Shown here piece by piece: positions 1 through 8,437 of a stretch of 64,000 nucleotides of DNA. The position numbers and the translations under genes were made by a program. Below the pieces are notes generated by a model. That model had not been told where the DNA came from. It saw only the letters and a list, made by a program, of their open reading frames with translations, and did no database searches. The stretch's first letter is position 1; each line of letters opens with the position of its first letter. Origin of the DNA: Spartobacteria bacterium. Lineage in GTDB: Bacteria; Verrucomicrobiota; Verrucomicrobiia; Chthoniobacterales; UBA10450. The stretch covers positions 1 through 64,000 of the forward strand of contig PMSN01000010.1 in the NCBI GenBank assembly GCA_003167555.1, written 5' to 3'.

Positions 1-510
1 CCTCCTGCGACGAGCACCTTGCCGTTGGGCAGCAACGTCGCTGTGTGATCCTGGCGTGCGGTGGCGAGGCTGCCGGTCGTGGCCCAAGTCCCGCTGGCCG
101 GATCGTACAGCTCCGCGCTCGCGAGATAGCTGCTGATGCCAGCTCCTCCTGCGACGAGCACCTTGCCGTTGGGCAGCAACGTCGCTGTGTGATTCTCGCG
201 TGCGGTGGCGAGGCTGCCGGTCGTGGCCCAAGTCCCGCTGGCGGGATCGTACAGCTCCGCGCTCGCGAGAGCGCCGCTGCTGCCAAATCCTCCTGCGACG
301 AGCACCTTGCCGTTGGGCAGCAACGTCGCTGTGTGAAACTCGCGTGCGGTAGCGAGGCTGCCGGTCGTGGCCCAAGTCTCGCTCGCGGGATCGTACAGTT
401 CCGCGCTCGCGAGAAGGCCGCTGTTGCCAACTCCTCCTGCGACGAGCACCTTGCCGTTGGGCAGCAACGTCGCTGTGTGATCCTGGCGTGCGGTGGCGAG
501 GCTGCCGGTG
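1..510. repeat. 144-bp tandem repeat inside the kelch gene
   Basis: The same sequence recurs at exactly 144-bp spacing: the segment beginning gcgacgagcacc starts at 7, 151, 295 and 439. Units are nearly identical at DNA level, differing mainly in a short variable patch that encodes residues such as GISSY, FGSSGA and VGNSGL. The period equals 48 codons, so unit number can change without breaking the frame. Confidence 0.95.
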
Positions 511-626
511 TTATCAAAAGTAAACGGAGCCGCCGCGGCAGCTGTAGGCGCGAGCGACAGGGCAGCGGCAACAAGTGTAAGAGCAGCCGAGAAGATTGTG
601 AGGGCGAGACGCGGAATAATTTTCAT
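1..626 (-). CDS. Secreted kelch-repeat protein, N-terminal part (runs off left edge)
   Basis: The minus strand is open from an ATG at 626 to the window edge. It begins with a signal peptide of about 32 residues (MKIIPRLALTIF..., ending in an alanine-rich cleavage region). Near-identical 48-residue units follow, each carrying the kelch-like elements TATLLPNGKVLVAGG, LASAELYDPASGTW and TTGSLATAR. Kelch units of this kind form a beta-propeller in secreted galactose-oxidase-like or adhesion proteins; no catalytic residues lie in the visible part, so an activity cannot be given. The C-terminus is outside the window. The start is supported by the signal peptide beginning directly at this ATG. Identification as a secreted kelch protein is firm; its role is unknown. 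Confidence 0.9.
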   Translation of the reverse strand, partial: MKIIPRLALTIFSAALTLVAAALSLAPTAAAAAPFTFDNTGSLATARQDHTATLLPNGKVLVAGGVGNSGLLASAELYDPASETWATTGSLATAREFHTATLLPNGKVLVAGGFGSSGALASAELYDPASGTWATTGSLATARENHTATLLPNGKVLVAGGAGISSYLASAELYDPASGTWATTGSLATARQDHTATLLPNGKVLVAG

Positions 627-735
627 GGCGATCGCGATCAACCCCGAAGGCTTTCGGGGTCAACTGGCACGGGTTCAGTTCCCCCCGAAGCTGAAAACAA
701 GTCCGCTCCCAAGAGCGACTCACTTTGGTTTAACA
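627..735 (-). promoter_or_regulatory. Possible structured 5' leader of the kelch gene
   Basis: Three consecutive inverted repeats precede the kelch start codon: accccgaa/ttcggggt at 641-660, aactg/cagtt at 662-680 and cgctc/gagcg at 704-717. Read on the minus strand they would form three adjacent hairpins ending about 15 nt before the ATG. I could not match them to a known riboswitch class; c-di-GMP-I was considered and its conserved core is absent. The rest of this gene-free stretch (to 1283) has no ORF I can support. Confidence 0.35.
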
Positions 736-1048
736 GGGGCGCGGTTTGCATCTGGAGATCGCGTTAAGCGGCCTTCCAGCGAAGGTTCAACTCCACGGGC
801 CTAAGCAGCCCAGGCCGAAGATGCGTTGAAACGTCGGGTGACGTAATCGAGCTCCCTTTTCTTCGGAATCGGTACCCGTGTCGAGATTAATTTAGTTATC
901 CCTGTAGGACACGAAGGTACCAAGTTCAGAAAACGAAATTTAACGGACGCAATTATTTCAAAAACCAACGATTTATGGATGATTTTCCCATCGACTCGCC
1001 GCTTGATCCTAGAAAGTGGCGAAACCCGCCTAACGAACAGAGCGTCCG

Positions 1049-1245
1049 TGGAGCTTAGGGGGTTCACTCCCCTTTTGTCATTTGCGCTTCAAAACGCGCA
1101 GAAATCGGACTCTGAGGCGATGATTTCTCGAGGGTCGAACCCCTCCGGACCCATTTTGTCATTCGCGCCCCCAACTGCAAAAGAAAACCTACGTCCGGAC
1201 GTTGATTTTCGAGGGTCCGGACCCCGTTCCGGACGGTGTCGTCAC
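1049..1245. repeat. REP-like dispersed repeat, copy 1 (three related units)
   Basis: Three related units occur in the same orientation. At about 1049-1090 there is a G-run/C-run arm followed by ttttgtcatttgcgcttc; at about 1129-1170 a similar arm followed by attttgtcattcgcg; at about 1206-1245 a third, more diverged unit with ggtccggacc. Spacing is about 75-80 bp. The block matches copy 2 at 8411-8537 over the first two units. Short palindromes with a conserved tail resemble REP sequences mobilised by RAYT transposases, but no such transposase lies in the window. Confidence 0.7.
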
Positions 1246-1283
1246 TTACTGCGGCGCATTTCGCCCCGTGCGAGAAAAGAGTC

Positions 1284-1973
1284 TCAGAGAGTCGCCCCAA
1301 ATAAAGCGCCGACCCCGGCAGTTAGTGCCATCGCAAGCGCGCCCCAAAAAGTCACGCGCACAGTTGCCCTCCACACTGGTGCCCCCCCCACGCGGGCTGC
1401 CAAGGAACCCAACATCGCGAGAAAGAAAAGTGAGCTGCCCGAGATCGCCCAGACGAGCGCGAATCGTGGCACTATGAGAACGAGCAGGAGTGGCAGGGCG
1501 GCACCGGCCGCAAAAGTCCCAGCGGAAGCCAATGCGGCTTGGACTGGGCGCGCGCTGAGGGTGTCGGATATTCCCAACTCGTCACGAGCGTGAGCGCCCA
1601 GTGCGTCCTTAACCATCAATTGAGTGGCGACTTGGTCGGCCAGTTGAGCATCGAGTCCCCGCGCCACATAGATAGCGGCCAGTTCGGCGTGTTCGTATTC
1701 GCCATCGGTGGCCAACTCCTCACGCTCCCGAACTAAATCGGCACGTTCAGTATCAGATTGGGAGCTGACGGAAACATACTCGCCTGCGGCCATCGACATC
1801 GCGCCCGCTACCAAGCCGGCCATGCCAGCGACCAGAACGCTACTGCGGGTGGATCCGGCTGCGGCCACGCCCAAGATCAGGCTAGCGGTGGAAACGATTC
1901 CGTCGTTGGCGCCTAGGACGGCGGCACGCAGCCAGCCGGTGCGGTGCGTAAAATGGTGTTCAGCGCTTCTCAT
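1284..1973 (-). CDS. VIT1/CCC1-family metal (Fe/Mn) transporter
   Basis: The 229-residue membrane protein has the VIT family opening LRAAVLGANDGIVSTASLILG and the second-helix motif AGAMSMAAGEYVSVSSQ. A charged central segment (about residues 75-130, rich in Glu) would correspond to the cytoplasmic metal-binding region, and the remaining predicted helices lie C-terminal to it. Family members move Fe2+ or Mn2+ out of the cytosol. It is the last gene of a same-strand run with the EIIA protein, the MgtA-type ATPase and an unknown protein; the gap to the EIIA gene is 79 bp. Substrate choice cannot be read from the sequence. Confidence 0.88.
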   Translation of the reverse strand: MRSAEHHFTHRTGWLRAAVLGANDGIVSTASLILGVAAAGSTRSSVLVAGMAGLVAGAMSMAAGEYVSVSSQSDTERADLVREREELATDGEYEHAELAAIYVARGLDAQLADQVATQLMVKDALGAHARDELGISDTLSARPVQAALASAGTFAAGAALPLLLVLIVPRFALVWAISGSSLFFLAMLGSLAARVGGAPVWRATVRVTFWGALAMALTAGVGALFGATL

Positions 1974-2052
1974 TATGGCGCGGTCTCGCCTTCCGTTCCA
2001 TCGGTCTTCGCTGTGATAATTTCTGAAGGAGCTGGCAATTGAATTCCAAATG

Positions 2053-2847
2053 CTAAGAAGCGTTCTTCGCTGGTCTGAACGCCAGGCAATCGTAGAGAAC
2101 GCGGTCTGGCTGAAAATTGGAAGAAGATCGAAGCAAAATCTGGATTCCTAGATGCTCAGCGCGACCATTTTGAACGAGGTGGGACGCTAGTTCATCCTGT
2201 GACTCCAGCGCATGCACCATTTCACGGTCCTGACATAGGATAACTGGCTTGGAGCCGGGAATTGCCAGAATAGAGAGTGGAATGATGAAGCGAGCAAGCT
2301 CAAGAGGTAAGCCAAGCTCGTGAGCAGCGGCATGCCTAACTTCAAGCTTGATCATCCGCGCTCTTGCGTCGGGCGTTGTCGATTCCAAGGCGACATGGAT
2401 CGCGTCGAGCAGTCGGTCGCGGACTTCTCCAAGATCTGTCAACGATTTGAGATTCTGTAGCGCGACCTGCGTCTTGATTGCTTTGGCGAGCAAGGAAATC
2501 TCTTTGAGATAGGCATGTTTCTGCCCTTCCGGCACGAAATACATGACTAGGAGATGCACCGGCTCGTTGTCAGGCGCACCGTAGTCGATGCCCGTGGGGC
2601 TCCAGCCCACCGCGCAAACCAGTTCGCCATCGTGCGGCGCGCGCGCGTGCGGACAAGCCCAACCTCCTCCTATGCCTGTATTGTGCACGTGCTCGCGCGC
2701 GAGCACGCTTTCCGTGATACCGCCTTCGACTCCAATATCTGGAATAGCCTCAATGAGCGCAGCTAGATACTCCAGCGCCTTGGTCTTGTGACTGTCCGTC
2801 AATTCAATCAAACGGCCAGCCTGTAGGGCATCGAGGAGGCTTCTCAT
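2053..2847 (-). CDS. PTS EIIA (PtsN-type) domain protein
   Basis: Residues about 1-150 resemble a type-2 PTS EIIA domain (fructose/nitrogen type), with the phospho-histidine motif ACPHARAP giving His67. About 110 further residues (from 155) do not match anything I know, so this is longer than a simple PtsN (about 150 residues). The gene starts 1 bp after the stop of the MgtA-type ATPase gene, so the two are almost certainly cotranscribed and translationally coupled. PtsN-type EIIA proteins are known to bind and control ion transporters and sensors; I infer that this one regulates the adjacent ATPase or its expression. No EIIB or EIIC gene is nearby, which argues against sugar uptake. Confidence 0.8.
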   Translation of the reverse strand: MRSLLDALQAGRLIELTDSHKTKALEYLAALIEAIPDIGVEGGITESVLAREHVHNTGIGGGWACPHARAPHDGELVCAVGWSPTGIDYGAPDNEPVHLLVMYFVPEGQKHAYLKEISLLAKAIKTQVALQNLKSLTDLGEVRDRLLDAIHVALESTTPDARARMIKLEVRHAAAHELGLPLELARFIIPLSILAIPGSKPVILCQDREMVHALESQDELASHLVQNGRAEHLGIQILLRSSSNFQPDRVLYDCLAFRPAKNAS

Positions 2848-2848
2848 G

Positions 2849-5515
2849 TTAATCCATTCCGTATTTTCGGTGGAACCAAACTTTAACCGAATGGGTTAGC
2901 ACCGCATAGCAAAGAAGGAATCCAGCAATCCATATCCAGAAGCTAGCCGGCAGGGGGACAAAGCCAAAGTAACTTCCGATCGGTAAATACGGAAGAGCCG
3001 CGCCCGCGACCATAACAATCATTGTTGTCAGAAGCAGGAATGGGCTGGCGATGCTTTGAAGAAAGGGAATCCTGTTGGTTCTGATAATGTGAACGATAAG
3101 CGTTTGAGTCAAAATCGACTCTACAAACCAGCCAGTGTGAAACAGACTTTCGTAATACGTTTTCATTTCCGGAGAGGTCGCACCATGCGAGTAAAGTTTG
3201 CAGTTAAAGAAGTAGAGCATGAGAAAGAAAGTTGCGTAATCGAAGATGGAACTCATCGGCCCGATGAAGACCATAAAGCGACGTATGTTCTCGATGTTCC
3301 ACTTGCGGGGAGTCTTGAGATATTCTTCATCGACATGATCCGCGGGAATGCCGACTTGGGATGCATCGTAAAGCAAGTTGTTCAGCAAGATCTGAATCGG
3401 TGCCATCGGAAGGAAGGGCAGGAAATAACTTCCGCCGACCACGCTGAACATGTTTCCAAAGTTCGAACTGGCGCCCATGCGAATGTACTTGAGGATGTTG
3501 CTGAACACTTTTCTTCCCTCGATAATGCCGTCCTCGAGTACGAGGAGGCTCTTTTCGAGGAGAATGATGTCGGCCGATTCCTTCGCGACGTCGACCGCCG
3601 TATCGACAGAAATACCCACGTCCGCGGCGCGCATCGAAAGAGCGTCATTGATACCGTCGCCCATGTAGCCAACTACATGCCCGCGTTTTTGCAGCGCCGT
3701 GATGATGTTCTCCTTTTGGGAGGGAGACAGACGGGCAAACACATTGTTCTTTTCCGCCAACTCGCCCAGTTGCGTTTCATCCAGACCGAGAAGCTTGTCG
3801 CCGGTAATGACCTCTTGTTCATCCAAGCCGACATCCTTGCAGATCTTCCGGGTCACCAGCGCGTTATCACCGGTTAGAATCTTCGTGACGACGCCATACT
3901 GCTTGAGTGAGGCGAGGGCCTTGGCGGCGGAGCCCTTGGGCGGATCAAGAAAAGCTATGTAGCCGAGCAAGATCAAATCGCTTTCGTCAGCAACTGAAAA
4001 CACCTGCTTGCTTTGCGGAAATTCTCGGTAGGCGATTCCGAGCACGCGATAACCATCCCGACTCAATTCTTCATACTCTTCCAGGAGATCGTCCTTGATG
4101 AGATCGATCATTAGATGGATTTCCTCATCGATCTGGTAATGCGTGCAGGCCTTGTAAATATCTTCCACCGCACCCTTGCAGATCAGCACGTGGTCGCCCT
4201 GGTAATCCACGGCAACGGACATGCGTTTGCGTTGAAAATCGAAAGGAATTTCATCCACTTTCTTGCAACCGCGCTCCACGTCCAGATCGCTATGCGAAAG
4301 AACCGAACGGTCCAGCAGGTTGCGCAACCCGGTCTGATAGTAACTGTTCATGTAGGCGTAGCGCAGGACGTCATCGCTATCACGGTTGGTGACATCAACG
4401 GCCTTTTCGAGAATCACGCGATCTTGCGTCAGGGTGCCCGTCTTGTCGGTGCAGAGAATATCGATGGCGCCGAAGTTTTGAATCGAGTTCAGCCGCTTCA
4501 CGATGACCTTCTTCTTCGACATGGCCATGGCGCCTTTGGAAAGGTTCACCGTCACAATCATCGGCAGCATTTCCGGGGTCAGTCCTACCGCGACCGAGAG
4601 GGCGAAAAGGAGAGCCTCCGCCCAGTCGTGCTTGGTCACGCCGACAATCAAAAAGACGATCGCGACCATGACCACCATGAAGCGGATCATCAACCATGTG
4701 AAACCGGCGATGCCTTTGTCAAAACTCGTCTGGGCCCGCTGTCCCGAAAGCTTTTCGGCTATCGAACCGAAGTGAGTCTTGCTCCCAGTGTTGACGACCA
4801 CCCCGCGAGCGGTGCCGCTCACAACATTGCTCCCTTGGAAACATGCGTTTTGCAATTCGATAACGCCCCGGCCGGTTACATCTGCCGGTTCAGCGTGTTT
4901 CTCCACCGGCATGGATTCGCCGGTTAGGGAGGACTGACTTACGAAAAAATCCTTGGCACTGATTAGGCGAAGATCCGCCGGGATAAGTGCGCCGGCTTGC
5001 AGGATGACGATCTCTCCTGGAACAATCTCGGCTATTGGGATGTCACATTCTTTTCCATCGCGCATTACCAGAGAGTTGGTTTGCACCATGGCGTTGAGCT
5101 TTTCCACGGCCTTGCTGGAGCGATGCTCTTGCACATATGCCAGCACAACGCTCAGCAGGACCATTGCTCCGACCACAGTCGCCGCGCGGACATCTCCCAT
5201 TAACAGGGAGACGATACAGATCACGAGCAGCTGGATCACCAGAGGATTGCGGCATCGTTGCAAGAGCTCCATCACGATGCCGGCCTCTTTTCTGTGACTG
5301 AGAATATTGCTGCCGTATTCTTCCCGAGCAGTTTCAACTTGCTCGTCCGAAAGGCCACTTTCGGTCACGCCAAAGCGCTGCAACGCTTCTTCGGCCGGCA
5401 GCGTGCATAGCTCAATGAGCTTCTGCTCATGCTCTGAAATAGCAGCCGCAGCCGCTTTGACCGCCTTATGGACGATGGCGGGGTGGAGTTTGCCCGAAAA
5501 AATAAATCGGAACAT
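2849..5515 (-). CDS. mgtA: Magnesium-translocating P-type ATPase (MgtA/MgtB type)
   Basis: The 888-residue P-type ATPase has an actuator TGES (198-201), phosphorylation site DKTGT (Asp357), a GDGIND hinge near residue 650, and a C-terminal six-helix half. The membrane motif GLTPEMLPM (311-319) is the type IIIB signature of bacterial Mg2+ importers and separates it from Ca2+ or heavy-metal pumps. The length matches MgtA (about 900). Family members import Mg2+ across the inner membrane using ATP. The next gene downstream, 1 bp away, encodes an EIIA-domain protein. Only 52 bp separate its start from the upstream gene's stop, which leaves no room for a long mgtA-style Mg2+-sensing leader. Confidence 0.95.
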   Translation of the reverse strand: MFRFIFSGKLHPAIVHKAVKAAAAAISEHEQKLIELCTLPAEEALQRFGVTESGLSDEQVETAREEYGSNILSHRKEAGIVMELLQRCRNPLVIQLLVICIVSLLMGDVRAATVVGAMVLLSVVLAYVQEHRSSKAVEKLNAMVQTNSLVMRDGKECDIPIAEIVPGEIVILQAGALIPADLRLISAKDFFVSQSSLTGESMPVEKHAEPADVTGRGVIELQNACFQGSNVVSGTARGVVVNTGSKTHFGSIAEKLSGQRAQTSFDKGIAGFTWLMIRFMVVMVAIVFLIVGVTKHDWAEALLFALSVAVGLTPEMLPMIVTVNLSKGAMAMSKKKVIVKRLNSIQNFGAIDILCTDKTGTLTQDRVILEKAVDVTNRDSDDVLRYAYMNSYYQTGLRNLLDRSVLSHSDLDVERGCKKVDEIPFDFQRKRMSVAVDYQGDHVLICKGAVEDIYKACTHYQIDEEIHLMIDLIKDDLLEEYEELSRDGYRVLGIAYREFPQSKQVFSVADESDLILLGYIAFLDPPKGSAAKALASLKQYGVVTKILTGDNALVTRKICKDVGLDEQEVITGDKLLGLDETQLGELAEKNNVFARLSPSQKENIITALQKRGHVVGYMGDGINDALSMRAADVGISVDTAVDVAKESADIILLEKSLLVLEDGIIEGRKVFSNILKYIRMGASSNFGNMFSVVGGSYFLPFLPMAPIQILLNNLLYDASQVGIPADHVDEEYLKTPRKWNIENIRRFMVFIGPMSSIFDYATFFLMLYFFNCKLYSHGATSPEMKTYYESLFHTGWFVESILTQTLIVHIIRTNRIPFLQSIASPFLLLTTMIVMVAGAALPYLPIGSYFGFVPLPASFWIWIAGFLLCYAVLTHSVKVWFHRKYGMD

Positions 5516-5567
5516 GAAAGGTGAAAGCTCTCTTTGGTTGGCTTGCCGTGGCTACAAGCGCTCGACT

Positions 5568-6092
5568 TTATGGATCATCCTGGTGCCGGGATGAAAGTCG
5601 AGGGGAGAATTGAGTGCACCGTACCCTGGCGGCAGCGATTACGCGGCAGAGCCGGCTGAGTTGAGTGAAAGCGTCAAGCGTCGCAGATGAACGCCGCGAT
5701 TCTATGCGATCGAGCCGCGCAAGAGTCCAGCTAATCCGCCAACGCAGTAGAAACCAGCGGCTCAGGCGGCGGAACCGCGTTTCCGCAGGAAGACTGTTTG
5801 CAATCCGAAACCTTCGCAGTGACATCTCAACGCGTTCGGCGCGCACATCCGCTTCTTCCGCCAGACATTGCAGGATCAATTTGCGTTCCGATCCTTTGGC
5901 CTCGCGGGCTGCGAGAGCGTGATAGATCCGGGCGTATTCGTGGAGGGCGTGGTAGCGCTGCGTTATGGTGAGCCGCACCCGTCTTAGCTTCCGCCGAAGG
6001 TGGCGGATTGTAGGGCCGCACGACGACGCGGCAGATTGCCGAGTCGTCCTCATCCATCTGGCGGCGGTGGTACTGAAAACAGCCGGGCTCAT
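5568..6092 (-). CDS. Unknown Arg-rich protein at the head of the metal-transport run
   Basis: A 174-residue frame, Arg- and Ala-rich, with a helical middle (RYHALHEYARIYHALAARE... to ...AEEADVRAERVEMSL, about 45-95) and no clear membrane segment. I do not recognise the family. The N-terminal 30 residues look like low-quality sequence; a later start (Met14, at 6053) is possible. It is kept because it fills the gap between a divergent regulator and mgtA on the same strand, and because its helical part looks protein-like. It could still be a spurious frame. Confidence 0.45.
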   Translation of the reverse strand: MSPAVFSTTAARWMRTTRQSAASSCGPTIRHLRRKLRRVRLTITQRYHALHEYARIYHALAAREAKGSERKLILQCLAEEADVRAERVEMSLRRFRIANSLPAETRFRRLSRWFLLRWRISWTLARLDRIESRRSSATLDAFTQLSRLCRVIAAARVRCTQFSPRLSSRHQDDP

Positions 6093-6104
6093 TCAATAAG
6101 GTGA

Positions 6105-6121
6105 ATACCCCCATACCCCAT
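6105..6121. promoter_or_regulatory. Candidate CsoR/RcnR-type operator
   Basis: The sequence aatacccccataccccat lies between the divergent starts at 6092 and 6175. C/G-tracts flanked by AT-rich ends (TA-C4/5-A/T) are the typical site of CsoR/RcnR-family repressors. The position would allow control of both the regulator gene and the metal-transport run. Confidence 0.5.
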
Positions 6122-6174
6122 CATATGTCCACTCCGTTCTTTACGAATCTCGGGATCGCACGTAACCTCGCACG

Positions 6175-6465
6175 ATGAGCAGGAAACACAGCCATCGGCA
6201 TCCCGAAGAAGAACGCCGCGCCTCAATCATCCGGGTGCGCAAGATCGTCGGCCAGCTCAACGCAGTCGAACGAATGATCGACGAGGACCGCGACTGTGTG
6301 GAAATCCTTCTCCAGATCGTTTCCGCCCGGCGCGGTCTGAAATCGCTCGCGGAAAAACTGATTCATTCGCACACTCATCACTGCATCGCGGAGGCACACA
6401 CACCGGCAGAGGGCCGGCGTAAGTTACGCGAGTTGCTCACGGTTCTAGAGCGTTATGTCGAGTAG
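6175..6465 (+). CDS. CsoR/RcnR-family (DUF156) metal-sensing repressor
   Basis: The 96-residue all-helical protein matches the DUF156 family. It has Cys41, His66 and Cys70, with spacing +25 and +4 identical to the C-H-C copper site of CsoR (C36, H61, C65 in M. tuberculosis) and also to the nickel sensor InrS. FrmR and RcnR have Glu or His at the last position, and CstR lacks the His, so Cu(I) or Ni(II) sensing is favoured. The His-rich N-terminus (MSRKHSHRH) may add ligands. It is divergent from a four-gene run with two metal transporters. Its 3' end overlaps the convergent TPR gene by 29 bp. Confidence 0.9.
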   Translation: MSRKHSHRHPEEERRASIIRVRKIVGQLNAVERMIDEDRDCVEILLQIVSARRGLKSLAEKLIHSHTHHCIAEAHTPAEGRRKLRELLTVLERYVE

Positions 6466-7798
6466 GTGCGCGCAGGATTGCCTGGCTGCGCGGAAAAAGC
6501 TCCCGAGGACTTAAGGCGATCACTCGGTCGATGGATTCAATACTCTCCTGCCAAAGCCCGAGCCGCGCTGAAATGAAGGCAATGACCTGGTGAATCTCAG
6601 GATTACTCGGCCAGGAATTGCGCAACTGGCGCATCATCTCGAGCGCGCCTTTGTAGTCGTGCAGCACCCAATATTGAAAGTACCCGCGAGCTAGTTGCGT
6701 TTCGGCCAGATCAGGACGCAATCGGGTTGCCTCCGCCAGAGCATCTTCCGCCGCTTTCCGCCGAGTCGGGGTCACATCAGAATGGAAAAAGATGACGGAA
6801 TGACTTCGCGACAGGGCGGCCCACGCCTCGGCAAACTGCGGATCGAGTCGCGTTGCTTCCTCGAAGGAGCGCACCGCCGCCTCTTGTTCGTCCTGGCTAG
6901 CTGAGTGCCAATACTGGGCGACGCCCCACAGGTAGGCGTCGTAAGCCGCGGAGTTATTAGTGGGCTTTTGTGCGAGGATGGCTTTCTCGGCGCCGCTCAA
7001 TCTGGCGTTCAAGGCTTCGGCAATGGCGCCGGCTACTTCCCCTTCGACCGCGAAGATGTCATCCAGCTTACGGTTGTAACTCTCAGCCCAGAGATGTTCA
7101 TCGGTTGCCACGCGAATCAGCTGCACGTTGACGTGCACGGCGTTGGCCACTCTCTGCACACTGCCTTCAAGCAGGTTGGCAACGCCTAACTGTTTTCCAA
7201 CCTCGCGAAGATTCTCGGGAGTACTCTTGTATTTCTGTGTCGAAGTGCGCGAGATCACCTTCAGCGCCGCCATCTTGGCAAGACGCGTCAAGATTTCATC
7301 CTGGATTCCTTCGGCGAAATAAGCGTTCTCCTTGTCACGGCTAAGGTTCTCGAAAGGCAGGACGGCAATCGATTTTTCCGGGATCAGCGGTGCGGGTGTG
7401 GCTGAGCTTTTAGCCGCCTCGCTCTGACGCAGCGTGGGGGACGACGTCGGCCTTAACCATTGAAACGCGAACAATCCTGCCGCGATTACCGCCAGCGCCA
7501 CTGTGATTCCGACCAGCTTGCGTCCGGTCTTGCGCGTGATCGACTCGTCAGGCGCAACCTCGTCCGCACGCTTGATTCCTTCGGGCGTCAACTCAAAGGC
7601 CCACGCGAGCACGAGCGCAATCGGAAAACCGAGCGCCACTAAAACCACCAGCGTTTGCGCCACCCATTCCGGCGCGTGGAACGTGGGCAGCACGGTCGAG
7701 CTGATTTGGATGACGAGCCAGCCCACCACCGCATACGCAACCGCAACCTTGTAAACGTTGCGGCGCTTCAGTTCGGCGAAGAAGTTGCGCGGATTCAT
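6437..7798 (-). CDS. TolB-like/TPR membrane protein, shortened C-terminus
   Basis: The 453-residue protein has two N-terminal membrane helices (about 17-33 and 45-68), a third near 92-112, a TolB/FlgO-like domain beginning EKSIAVLPFENLSRDKENAY (about 143-265), then TPR-type helices with ATRLDPQFAEAWAALSR. Residue for residue it matches the N-terminal 450 positions of the longer paralogue at 61983, but it ends after one to two TPR units in an unrelated Arg/Pro tail (RSQAILRAPTRHN). The end also runs 29 bp into the convergent csoR-type gene. I infer that the C-terminal TPR array was lost by deletion. Such proteins are often cyclase-associated in other phyla, but no cyclase domain is present here. 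Confidence 0.85.
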   Translation of the reverse strand: MNPRNFFAELKRRNVYKVAVAYAVVGWLVIQISSTVLPTFHAPEWVAQTLVVLVALGFPIALVLAWAFELTPEGIKRADEVAPDESITRKTGRKLVGITVALAVIAAGLFAFQWLRPTSSPTLRQSEAAKSSATPAPLIPEKSIAVLPFENLSRDKENAYFAEGIQDEILTRLAKMAALKVISRTSTQKYKSTPENLREVGKQLGVANLLEGSVQRVANAVHVNVQLIRVATDEHLWAESYNRKLDDIFAVEGEVAGAIAEALNARLSGAEKAILAQKPTNNSAAYDAYLWGVAQYWHSASQDEQEAAVRSFEEATRLDPQFAEAWAALSRSHSVIFFHSDVTPTRRKAAEDALAEATRLRPDLAETQLARGYFQYWVLHDYKGALEMMRQLRNSWPSNPEIHQVIAFISARLGLWQESIESIDRVIALSPRELFPRSQAILRAPTRHNALEP

Positions 7799-8015
7799 TC
7801 GAACGACGGGTTCCGCCGTCAGGCTGCTTTTATCGGAGTGCGCCGCGCTTAAACAGTTAAATTACGAAGCTGGAATCGCCGCCCCATCATGACCAAATTT
7901 TGGCGCAGGCGAACTGCCCTCACGGCAATACGCCGCCGACGCAGATCCAGTCGAACTGATCATCAGGTTTCCAATGGACGCTGGAAATTGAACCGCGATG
8001 GCGGGTTTCTAATCC

Positions 8016-8437
8016 TCGCGCGTGACGCGCCCCGCCAGCCGAACTGCGTTCAGAAATGACGGCGAGCGAATTCGCGACCGGAACCGCTTTTCAGATATTT
8101 TTCAAACGCGCGGGCTTTCTCTTCAGATGCAAAAGCAACTGCCGTCTCAATCCGCCAAGGTTTGAATTTTGCCGTATGCGGACAGTGACCCGGTTGTGGT
8201 CCCCTAGTCGCTTGGCCAACTCTTGCGTCATGCCGGTGTAGTGGATCGAAGAGTCTGTTTCGCTGACGAGAACATACACATAGAAAAAGCGTTTCATGGG
8301 GGGCCTGCCAAGCCGTAGTCTTGGAGCGCCGAGAGAAACTTTCAAAATACAAAGCCCGCCTTCGTGTTACTCCGGCGTGGCAGACCTGCGCTTGCCGCTG
8401 GCGCTCCAAGCGAAGGTCTGGAGCCTAGGGGGTCCGT
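8016..8437. repeat. Duplicated GIY-YIG + tRNA-3'-end unit, copy A (decayed)
   Basis: This segment matches 13655-14070 throughout. It shares the left edge gcgcgtgacgcgcccc, the nuclease gene, the linker gggcctgccaagccgtagtcttggagcgc split over two parts, and the right edge ggagcctagggg. In copy B the right edge is the 3' end of tRNA-Ala; here the match stops within the T-arm region and a REP-like unit follows. The two copies are 5.6 kb apart in the same orientation. Confidence 0.9.
8050..8297 (-). pseudogene. GIY-YIG nuclease, frameshifted copy
   Basis: The first 36 codons (MKRFFYVYVLVSETDS... to DHNR) and the last 46 (GHCPHTAK... to FARRHF) lie in different frames. Compared with the intact copy at 13688-13936, one C is missing from the run after cacaacc (gtgaccccgg there, gtgacccgg here, near 8188). 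Both halves are otherwise well conserved, so the loss is recent or is a sequencing error. The family is described under the intact copy. Confidence 0.88.

Noticed and set aside
7..510. CRISPR array in the 144-bp repeats
   Set aside because: The repeat is coding, in frame, and has no spacers of constant length between short repeats.
627..735. c-di-GMP riboswitch before the kelch gene
   Set aside because: The conserved core of the c-di-GMP-I class is not present; only hairpins remain.
801..1067. A minus-strand frame ending in RRFNASSAWAA, similar in look to a tmRNA tag
   Set aside because: No T-arm, acceptor stem or 5' tmRNA domain could be found at either side, so the resemblance is probably chance.
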